Source of the DNA: Chloropicon primus | Lineage: Eukaryota; Chlorophyta; Chloropicophyceae; Chloropicales; Chloropicaceae | Direction of reading: 5' to 3' | Length of the DNA: 64,000 nucleotides | NCBI GenBank assembly: GCA_023205875.1 | Contig: CP060755.1 | Location: 1,178,001-1,242,000, forward strand | Shown: one piece after another, positions 55,301 through 62,300 of the stretch | Layout: each line of letters opens with the position of its first letter | How positions within the stretch are numbered: the stretch's first letter is position 1 | Made by a program: the position numbers and the translations under genes | The notes under the pieces: model-generated | What the model was told of the DNA's origin: nothing | The model's database searches: none | What the model saw: the letters and a program-made list of their open reading frames with translations, nothing else

Positions 55301-55480
55301 CAAGCTGTGGCTGACGTTTTTAAGCAAGTCCGCCAAAGCCTTCTCCTGGTTCTGAACGTACTTTGGCGGGTCCTCGTGATACCCATTCACGTTCGTCTTC
55401 ACGCTCGACAAGTCGAAGATGAGCTTCTCGGAGAGCTTATCCTCCTCCTTCGAGAACGGGTCTTCCATGGCGCGTTCCAT
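43343..55480 (-). CDS. axonemal inner-arm dynein heavy chain
   Basis: Motor subunit of a single-headed inner-arm axonemal dynein (DNAH3/7/12-like by length and the AAA2 loop). A single 12.1-kb exon encodes 4,045 residues. After the tail (1-1300) come six AAA modules with four P-loops: AAA1 GPAGTGKT (about 1365), AAA2 GESFGMKT (about 1650), AAA3 GPTGTGKS (about 2007) and AAA4 GLGGSGRQ (about 2370). CFDEFNRIELEVLSVVAQQ follows AAA1. The coiled-coil stalk and microtubule-binding domain lie near 2600-2900, and the C-terminal domain ends GVAMFLALPE. The start is the ATG at 55480 (MERAMEDP); the open frame upstream is leader sequence. TGTAA on this strand is at 43317-43313. Confidence 0.96.
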   Translation of the reverse strand: MERAMEDPFSKEEDKLSEKLIFDLSSVKTNVNGYHEDPPKYVQNQEKALADLLKNVSHSLPPLLNEQALFTKTVCFGDINDLFYHSPSNRIGTKLSPKSKFAAGKLFEEVKVSANGQKKAKRVKGRSKSPDSPLDGESDNKWELTTSDLQTDQKDAIREAIMKYHYYIEHGISEEYLAPYQEFWKTVIFSLVPSSPPRNVSQEYYDNLISESLEDIDRDYRYSAKKAIVDYVVKDRIERDRLFIQPLEMPLTHLENLQKTRTREVVWRELPYEWHDNVDESRERIAWTLQTLSRNAIELSNIWHIHFEHRLLVDVSSSDFLSKLPFTVHDFQEFEVRCCEHMRGLLYTSWLPKNGDVFRRIIPICINGDAEAYYRSISILQSNQLHGLVLGSMREYVRFLETYEPVDEIDPTGDTLLWARSPLFRLKLHVKDECLPVYEPSFSEVEDCVCKIMEGFIQAVMGIPKVGMAAGSRRNVHISALSLESDAVSNALDQVSTVLQRNATAPKKLLELFDDYLYILSMDLDKFLVEYDSEGHSIEEYGETIDKYMDASETVQNICTNEVRTGLYLIDCVGLKTSLSNKAKDIANKLLDQICSKIRESNLQICDAYSTIYSEITKSSKTAEDVLDLKAYIKRSVGEQDELQRQIAENKSNESFLFNYRFATQESDFSLAMKTYEWPKNMVEIMRKATQKATQEHRSFEDELKGRRSKFSETLLKYEEEILLYEELGSEKDMLRKNQISTEASTISQKLSVAVEESEEINRLEKLFGWPVTKFTKVNQLITKLDPFLNLWNISAQFYDNYADWMNGPFSKLDPEEITADVGEQFRRMYKLCKIFGGSAGGPELEKPLLAANTTIDKIKKFQENLPLMSAICNEGLRARHWAKLSEIVGFEMKKDETTSFSRLLDRQIAVHYEKIQEVSDFASREWTLEKTLDKMDEEWNGITLDSADWKETGTYILKGGPVDEAQTLLDDHIVKTQAMTGSPFAVPFKERLDPWEKTLLLLQDILDQWLKCQSKWIYLEPIFGSEEIMKQIPKEGGAFRDMDLTWRDIMEIAHADPIVMNIVKIPGLLDKLTNANECLDVVEKGLNDFLETKKVAFPRFYFLSNDELLEILSEGKIPLNVQPFVKKCFESMKDLQFQDSDGTIVAMNSVEGETVPFPEPVDPEKSRAVEVWLLEVEEQMRAALHKVAGEAIEAYTGAERSKWILEWPGQLVLNCSQVHWTSEVNEAIRSGGAKGLQDYSTKCTEELNKIVDLVRGDLSSLERKTCGALVVIDVHARDVVQSMADDSVSEEKDFKWQSQLRYYWEHDDKRYKAKTIMVRMINAEAYYGYEYYGNSGRLVITPLTDRCYRTLMGAIHMCLGGAPAGPAGTGKTETTKDLAKALAIQCVVFNCSDGLDYKAMGKFFKGLACSGAWACFDEFNRIELEVLSVVAQQVLTIQRAVAAGLKRFTFEGSELKLVLTCNVFITMNPGYAGRSELPDNLKALFRDVAMMVPDYALIAEIILYSFGYLEARPMARKLVQTYKLCSEQLSSQDHYDYGMRAVMAVLRAAGNLKRSDDLKNEPEDALMLKAIIDVNLPKFLDQDVPLFEGILSDLFPGVSMPQADYVKFKEALVESCKKYNLQPLDTFFTKVIQLYEMIIVRHGLMIVGESFGMKTAAYKVLATALTDLNSKGLLGEQKTKYYVLNPKSVTMGQLYGQDDPVSKEWTDGVLAVLFRNAARDTSPDRKWLMFDGPVDAIWIENMNTVLDDNKKLCLNSGEIIAMAGLMNMIFEVADLAVASPATVSRCGMVYVQPSLLGWRPPVESWMNTLPPGLTESHKEHIISLFDWLVPPALRIVTKMCKMPVALQEINLIMSLTRLLESLLDEFQDPELIQGMNENLVFCWLQCLFLFSLVWSVGSSVNEEGRKIFDKNLRKILLNDTPNNLKPFVKAPSVKLVQLFPDSKSVFDFTFEKKKGKWLPWLDTVEKQALDPEAEFTDIIVQTVDTVRYTYLVDILLRHGHHCMLVGPTGTGKSVYIKKHLQYGMDATKYSSMLCNFSAQTSANMTQDIIDGKLDKRRKGIFGPPIGKKMMIFVDDVNMPQVEVYGAQPPIEILRQWMDHSGWYDRKELTFRTLLDIQFIAAMGPPGGGRNAITNRFTRHFSVMNVAAFDTETLSLIFSNIVDWWMSKCSISDSLARFKNPLVQSSIHIYQTAQKELLPTPTKSHYTFNLRDLSKVFQGVVASEDAVSDSGKLVRLWTHETFRVYYDRLVSDEDRSWMLELCHETVDNIFKEKFHKLVSKGNTDLAVQEAVRQVLFANFMIPGQDPKKYDEVESPDALLTIVQEYLGDYNATSKSPMQLVLFLFALEHISRICRVISMSGGHALLVGLGGSGRQSLAKLAAFIEEYTIFQVEMSRSYGKVEWHEDLKKVLKLAGEANKKVVFLFSDTQIKEEGMVEDISNLLNTYEVPNLFVSGDLATIFENIRVKAKQAGMDGTRTQLYNFFLQEIKKNFHIILSFSPVGDDFRERLRKFPALVNCCTIDWFTAWPQDALASVATEFLDDLPVPDDKVIKSVQETVVLFHSSIHKLSTKFKNEMRRINYVTPTSYLELLAFYKEVLNDRQGSVMTVKKRYEVGLEKLEFTESSVQAMQEELVALQPQLVQSTKETEEAMEIIAKETVEADKVKSVVEKEESAASKEAAKVQAIKSECESDLAEALPLLEGALKALDTLTKGDIAEVKGMKSPPAVVKLVMEAVCVIKGQKPARVKDKDSGKMVDDYWETSKKLIIEANFLQSLKEYDKDNIPPNIITKIRVYVQNPDFDPEKVKSASKAAFGLCCWVRAMESYDRVAKVVAPKKVALAQAEKDLEVVLAALKIKQDELQVVLDKLAALDADLTQKKAKKEQLEADVELCKVKLDRAQKLIAGLGGEKARWTQAAVDLGEQYQALTGDCLLGAGQIAYLGPFTQTYRDEVLEQWITKCQEEGIQCSPSFSLVKVLGDPVKIRAWNIQGLPKDDFSTENAISLTIGRRWPLCIDPQGLANKWIRNMEKDRKLYVVKLTDSDYLRTLETCIQYGNPVLLENVGESLDPTLEGLLQKQLFKQGGVMCIKLGDAVVEYSKDFKFYMTTKLRNPHYPPEICVKVNLLNFVTTPEGLEDQLLGIVVAKERPDLEEEKNRLIISGAENKKKLKEIEDEILRVLSTSEGNILEDQAAVEILQKAKMTSDDISEKQKIADETELKIDEARKGYKPIAKHCTTLFFCVTDLANIDPMYQYSLAWFVSLFVRSIQDSEKSEDLSQRLKFLADHFTYFLYVNVCRSLFEKDKLLFAFQLTSKLEIAKGNIDAGQLRFLLTGGVALGENPNENPAPGWISTKMWDEMCRLSAFSDYEGLKEDISNDPDLWKPIYDASDPSTERLTSQWEDKLSQFQKLLVLRSFRPDKIIPAVTNYVSHVMGEKYVAPIPFNLEPCFQDSDAYTPLLFILSPGSDPMANLLRFADQEKVKVESVSLGQGQGPVAMKWIEQGIKDGFWVVLQNCHLAKSFLPTLESVAEKRLIPGKVHENFRLWLTSYPSPLFPIPILEKAVKMTNEAPKGLKAGLLRTYLLDPVCESDFFDTCVKDGEFRKLMFSLAFFHSVIVERKKFGAVGFNIPYQFNENDLRISIRQLKMFLDEYDDVPFPTLSYTCGECNYGGKVTDGHDRHTLMTLLSSFYSEDCLQEGHSLSPSGMYKIPKQTAYEGYLDIIKSFPLLAKPEVFGLHDNADISKDLQESNLLLESLMLTQSSDSSGGGSSYEETVQSITEEILNKLSPEFDIEVAGQKFPQDYHNSMNTVLVQELGRFNRLLTKVRSTMTNLGKALKGLALMNDELDTTSKALFDGKIPPPWMKRSFPSLKPVGSYVKEVQERIQFFNDWINDGEPVVFWLPGFFFTQAFLTASKQNYARRYTVEIDKIDLDFVVRDGEEEFKEPPKDGVYCKGIFIEACKWDEDNHVLGESEPKVLFTQFPVIWMFPTEIDKIKASKSYTCPLYKTTDRRGILSTTGHSTNFVCDIRVPTDCDAGHWTRRGVAMFLALPE

Positions 55481-56365
55481 GGTCCCTGCCTGTACTGTGG
55501 ACAAACACACGAAAAGAAGCGTCAATATCGATCTCGCTCCCCTCTCCGACGATCGAGGAAGCCTGGGCGTCCCAAGGCGCGCGCGCGCGCGCGTGTGTGT
55601 GTGTGTGGGCACACGCTCTACGACCTCGCGGGGCTCCACCTCGAGCCAAGCACAATTGGTCTGCGAAGGGAGGTCTTTCCCCGCGTCTTCCCTCTCTTGT
55701 CCCACGCGAGTTGTGTCCACCTTTCTTCCTCTTCTCACCTTCCAAACCGAGTGGTCACCCTCGCTCCAAACACACTCAATTCTGAAGACCTCCTCTCTCC
55801 GTACTCATCCCTGCGCCACAACACTGTGACCTCCTTCCCCAGCAGAGGCGTCCAGGTGTATCTCTCCTTCCCAAGGGTCAAGCTCCCTCCCCCAAAGGCA
55901 ACAAGTCTTGCTTCCCTCCCAGTGGAGTCTACTCCAGTCCAGTCTCTTTCTCTTTCTCTTTCTCTTTCTCTCCCAAAAGTGTCTCTCAACTTTTCCGTCC
56001 TCGTCCTCCTTAGTTTTGCCTTGCTGCGGTTGGACTTTTCCCCCAAAAGAACTCGACTCGTTCTAATTAAGAAAATACACCATTCATTTGGTACCAAAAC
56101 CAAGTGCGATTTCGATCGCATTTGAATCGGCTTTGTACAAAGTCAAAACAAAAACCAAGGGAGGAAGGTTTTGAAATGAATTGTTATATTGTGAGAGGGA
56201 GAGAGAGGAAGGGGAGGGGAGAGATTGGTCTTGACTTGGGGGGACACCGGAGAGGGGGCGGAGCAAGTGCCCAGCTTGGAAGGAGGAGGAGTGAGGGAGA
56301 GACTGACTGGGGGTACACTTGGTGGGGGATTGTGGAGACGAGAGAGTGAAGGAGGTCTTGACAAG
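55481..56365. other. bidirectional promoter region of dynein heavy chain and CFAP46
   Basis: 885 bp between the start codons of two axonemal genes read in opposite directions. Contains a CG/GT alternating tract (about 55578-55608) and a CTTT repeat (about 55941-55972). No coding frame supported; it should hold both promoters and leaders. Confidence 0.6.
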
Positions 56366-59300
56366 ATGCACCCGAGAGGAAATGCTTTGCACGAGAAGCT
56401 CAGGGCAGCTTTGGAGGGAAGGGACGCCAAGCTGCTCAGGGAGGCCTTCGGGGATATTTGCAGTGTGATGACTGAGCCGGAGATCTTCCAGCCCAAGTGC
56501 CTGCCCTACGGAACGCCCTCCTGCATCTCGGCCCTCGTCATATGCTCGGAGTGCGCCTTGAAGCTGGGAGACATAGACATTGCCGAGCACTGTAACGTCA
56601 AGTACTTCGAGCACTCGCACCAGTATGTTCAACAGGGTGAGGAAGGTTGCGTGAAACCGATAGCGATAGAGAACCAGTGGAAAATCAGAGCGCTTTACAT
56701 CGCGGGGATCCTGCAGTACGAGAAGAACAAGCACAAGAAGGGCCAGAAGCTGAGGGACAGCGTACTGAGCGCCCTCCAAAACATAGTCGATGGGATCACT
56801 GCAGCCAGGAAGAGCAACAGGTACAAGTTTTTGGTCTACAACGGCAGCATTCACTTCTGGCAGATAGGTCGCTGCCTCATGAAGGAGGGGGTCCGGTTCA
56901 TGCTTCAACCTCTGGGCAAGGTCGTCGTGGACGCGCTGGCTGATCTGCCGGAGGGAAAGGAGGACTGGAAAGCGAGCTGCCTCGTGAACTACTCTTTGTG
57001 CCTCCAGGAAATCGGGAAGCTGGACGAGGCCATCCAGGTCGTGACGGAGGCCTGCCAATGCGTCACGAAGAGCACGAACGTGGGTTTGAAGTCCCTCACA
57101 TTAGGGCTCAAGACCCACCTCCTGCAGAAGGCAGGGAAAATCAGCGACAAGGACAAGAAGACGGGGGACGAGGAGAGCGAAGCGTTGATCCTCTTGCAAG
57201 CGGTCAAGTCGTCGAAGCTTTCCCCCGAAGAGACTGAGAAGAGTCTGAACGAGCTGCTCGAGAAGGTTAAGGGCTCTGAAGCGGCGAACGACTTCGTGGC
57301 CAACATCGGTTGGGTTGCGTACACGCAAGGGGCCATGGGGATCGCCGAGTCGTCTGCGCTCGTTGCCAAGGAGAACGCAAAAGACCCGCTTGCGCGACTT
57401 CGGGCAGATCTTACCCTGCAAGCTCTTGAGCTGCACCAAGCGGACCCCGGGAAAGCTCACAGGAAGAATGTTGAGGCAATCTCAAAGTTTGACGAGACGC
57501 TGAGCTCTCTGATCAGGATAGGAGACGCGAGCGCGATTCAGGACTGCTGTATTCTCATATGGAACGCCGGCCTCGTGCTGCAAAAGCCGACTTCGAGGAA
57601 ATTCATCATGCACCCTTTCTCGAACGCCGTCTCGATCCTCGACAAAATGGGATCGCCGCTCGTGAAGCTCAGAGTGCAGTTTCACCTCGAGCTCACGAAA
57701 GGAAGCCTGGAGAACAACTACTTGTCGAACGCTGCAAAGCATGCTGACAAGGGATATCACTTGTATGAGACGTTCCTCAACAAGGGTCAGGGGGACAAGG
57801 GAAATGGGTCGCAGACGACGTTGGCCAAGACCATTACCGAGTTGAAAAAGATCGTGGACATGAAATCAAACAAGCAGGTGGACAAGATAGACCCGTACGC
57901 CGCGGACAAGGAACTCGATTACGGCAAGCTCGGGGATTGCGTGATCCAAGCGGTGGAAAATGCTTTGAACGCCAAGTCGCAAGTGGAGAAGGAGGAGATT
58001 CTCACGGAAGCTATGCATCTAGTGGACAACGCGACTCGTTCACAGGCCGAGGCGGAGGACGCGAAGCCTGAATCGAGCGAGGAAGCCGAGGAGGGCGAGG
58101 ACGCGGAGGGATCCCAGGAAGAGGCACAGGAGGAGAAGGAGCTCCAACCCGAGGAAATTGATCTCATGCAGAAACAGGTCGTGCTCTGGGGCCACATCGT
58201 CCAGTCTGCCTGGGCAGCGAAGCTTGACAAGATTGTCAGGAATGCCGCCATGCATGTCTTCCCTGAGTTCAGGTTTCAGAAGGAGACTCACCCCGAGGCC
58301 ATCAAGGTCCAAATCTCCGCCTCCTACGCGGACGCGGAATCTTGCATGTTCACGCTCCACAATAAGGGTCTGCGTCTCGACCCTCCTGTGGGCACCAACC
58401 CCATCGACGCAAATCCAGGCAAGCCGCCTGAAGAGATCGCTACGGATGACGACCTTCTCGTCCGGGCTTGCTCCCAGTTCATTCGCGGAGTGAAGCTTTC
58501 CATATCCCTGGGGAACTACACCCGAGCGTTGAACGGCGCGATTTACATCTGGAACGCGTTCTCGAGCTACATCGACATCACTTCTGGAGAGGAGTACGAC
58601 AAGATCGTCCCGATCATGTCCGTCCTCTTGAAGCAGCTTCTGAAGATTCCCAGGGACAAGCAGGACAAGGAGCTCCTTTGTAAGATATGCAACACTCTCG
58701 CTTGCGGACTTGAGCACAAAGTTCTGATCAGCTGGTCCACCAGCTCCAGCAGGAGTTACCAAGTCCTGCTGATCGAGCTTAGCAAGCACAAGACGCTCAA
58801 TCTCTCGGACCAGGACACCAAACTCGTCGAGGAAGCTTTGGAGTCCTGCGAATCGGTGATTTCCATGCTTGGCGAGGATTGTGACAGCCTCCTTTTCGCT
58901 ACTTGCGCGAGGCTCGTCCGGCTGTCAGGAAAGTCTCCGACAGTGAAGCCGGGGCAGGCGTTCGAGAGCACGAGGGAGAACATCTCGTTCGTCGTCCACG
59001 TGATCGAGCAGACTCAAAACAAGATCCTGGTGGGCAGAACACGGAAGGAGGCCCTCAAAGATGCGATCAAAGCGGTGACGAAGCTGAAGAAACCTTTCTA
59101 CGACCTTTTGGTTCAGATTGCGAGGGTGTCCTTGGAGATGAACGAGACGCACGCGGCGATCGAGTCCTCGGAGGAGTGCCTGAAAATGCTGGAGCTCGCC
59201 AACATCAAGGACGGGTCCGTGAAACAGACCGATCGGACAAAGTACGAGTGGTATATCGCGAGTGCCTGCGAGATGATGGGAGGGGAAGCCTCCCTGCAAG

Positions 59301-62300
59301 TCAGGCAACTGGACAAGCAGGAGAGGTCGGTCCAGCTCCACATTTACAAGATCGCTGGCGACAAGTTTCTCAAAGCTGTCAAGTACGCTTACTACGCCAA
59401 CCATCAGGACATGGTGCTCAGAGCAGGCAGGTTGTTCTGGAACTCCGTGCTGAGCTTGATGAACAACCCGGAAGAAAGGAGGTTGATTGTCGAGAGCCTC
59501 GAGGAGATGTTCTCCTACATCGACTCCTCGGCAATCTACTCGAAAGATCGAAACCTCTGCGTTTTGGTGGTGAGGGCTCTGCTGGAATCCTACACCGAGG
59601 AGGGAAGCTGGGACCAGGGCCTGAAGAGGCTGACAGCAGCTTTCAGGATCTTGCCTCAGAGCGAGCACCTCAGCCTGTGGAAGACAAGGACCTACCTCCT
59701 CATCAACGCGGGGCTGAATCCGATGAACGACGACGTGAAGGACCACTCCGAGGACATCAAAGCAGAGCTTTGGCTGATTGTGGCCAGGAACAGCTACAAC
59801 AGGGAGGATCAGTACTCGGCCTATCTGGAAGCGTGCAATTGCTTCCCGCAGGACCCGATCAAGAGCGCGAAATATTGGTTGACTCTGGCAGAGTGGCTGC
59901 TCGAGCAGAGCGTGCCTCAAGGCGACATCACCCACGTGCTGAACAAGGCCTCTTCGCTACTGCTTACGGCAACGAGCTCCAAGGCTGCGCCTAGTGCCGA
60001 CAAAATCATCTGCAGGACAGGGGAGCCGGACATCTTCCTGGAGGGCTGTTCGATCTGCCAGATCAGCGTTCTCCTCCACCTGTTTGTCTTGAAAATGCAA
60101 GTGGTAGCGACCTACAAGGAACGGCACTACATGGCCATGTGCGCCACGGCTTGCTGCAAGTACCTCATGCTGAACGGATTCCACGCCAGCTGCGTCAGGG
60201 GAAACTCCACGAGCGAGTCCACGTTCCCCCACAAGTGGGATGAGTGGGTAAAGACTTTCTTGGAGGAGGATGCCCCTCGCGATTGGATCGTGTGCGTGCA
60301 AGAGGAGCTTTTGTACAAGGGTTCCGCAATCTACAAAGACCTCAAGTCCCTGGCCGACGCCTTGTTCGAGATGAAAGACTATGGCTACGGCCTCAAGGTG
60401 TCCTGGCTCCTCGTGCTGGTCGAGGAGGCTCTCGGCGACGAGTGCGAGACGCTTGGGTACATCTACGCTTCCAAGATTTTCAAGGCCGCGGGCATGCCCG
60501 AGACTGTGAAGACGGTCGAAGGGCTCATCGAAAGAAAGCTGGAGGAGCTCAAGAACAGGAACTTGCCTGCAGCAGACTTGATCGCCCAAGAGGACGAGGG
60601 GATACAGTCGTGGTCTCCGGTTTTGACGTTTTTGGCTTACGTGGAGCACTACATGTCGAGGGACATGTTCAGCTTCGCGGCAAAGTTGCTGATGTTCGTC
60701 AAGGAGAAGTTCAACGTCGCGGACTCGGCCACTTCGGTGCAGTTGAAGTTCTACCTGCTCGCTGCAAAGATAGAAGTGTCCTTCAACAGGTTCGAGTCCG
60801 CGGCTCTGAACCTGGCCAAGGTCCGCGACGTGGGCAAAGTGAGGGGAAGCCTCAAGTTTTGGAAAGACTACATTGCTCTGTACATCGACGTGAAGCTCGG
60901 GCAGGGGCAGGTCTCGCAGCAGCTTCACACTGACCTAGAGAACGTGAGGTCCATACTGCAGATGGTCTCCGATAACAGGTCGAACACGATAGCCTCGTAC
61001 GAGACCAAGGAGACTCTCGCCCAGCTTTACAGGAGGGACGCTGAATTGTATTTCTTGGAGGCGAGCGAGATGGAAAAGTCCCGCAGATCAGCTGACAAGG
61101 CGAAGCAAAAGTATTTCGAGGCATTCTCGATGCTCGACTGTGCCTGCGAGGCACTGAAGGAGACGGGAAGTCCGCTGTACATCGAAGTGGAGCTGCTTCA
61201 CGTGAAGGCTCTCTGGAGAAAGGCGAAGGAGGACAAGTCAAAGGACATTCTCCAGCTGATCGTGGAGCTCCTTTCGAACTCGGAGAAGCAGCTGATTGAG
61301 ATCCTGCAGTGCAAGTTGGGCCACGCGGACAGCAAGGACGTCAATGGAGTGCACTCGAGGGCGAACGGCTTCATGCCATACTTTAGGAACTTGGGCGAGA
61401 TCCGAGCGATTCTGGGCGTCGCCAGGCTCCAGATCGACGTTCTCACCGAGAATTACAACGACGGCAAGTGGGACCACCTTCCCTCCTTCCCCAAAGTGGA
61501 CGGGAAAGACGCGGCTTGTGTGGAAGAGTTCCTTTCAGAAAACCTGGGCAGCGTGGCAGGCAGGGCCATCATGGCCACCAGCGAGCTTGCCGGGCTCCTG
61601 GCCGACGACAGTTACCAGCTGTGCGCCGAGATCACCAAGTACAGAGCCTTGGCTCTCAGTCTCTTTGGCCTCAGCATGGCACACAAAACGAAGGACGGGG
61701 AGTCGCCACTGGGGTCCCAAGCGATATCGGCGCTGCAAGCGAGCTTCAAGCTATCCATCAAAGCAAATGACATGGAAACTGCACTGAGTACCGCGGAGAG
61801 TCTCATGGGGTTGTACCTGAGGGCCGACAGAGCCATGGACGCGTCCCTGCAACTGTTCCTGATACAGAGCTGCAAGTTCAGCCTCCAAGTTCCTCGCATC
61901 GTCGAGAATGCTTGCGACTCTGCGGACAAGTACCGCCTCCTCCTGCAATCGAGGGAGAAAATGGTGAGAGACCTCTTGCTGCCCTACGAATCAGAGGTGT
62001 TCAAGAAGGTTGATAAGCAGCTCAACAGCATGGACGAAGTCGTCTCGCACCTGAACATGAACTTGCCAAGGGCAGAGATCACAAAGTCTCTTCCCGAGGA
62101 CACCGTCTTCGTGTCTTTCCACATCGGCAAAGGCATCCACGATCCCTTTGAAGACAGTCACTTGTACGTAGCGTGCATGAAGAAGGGCAAGGACGGAGGC
62201 GAGGATGTCGAGGCCCAAGTCGAGAGAATGGCTTACGAGAAGAAGGACTGGGATCGTTTCTTCGGAATGTTGTCATTGTGGAAAGCGAAGTCATCCAAGT

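Noticed and set aside
55481-55738. 86-residue N-terminal extension of the dynein frame
   Set aside because: It has no ATG, is made of repeat-derived His/Thr/Arg sequence and lies outside the family's conserved start; treated as leader.
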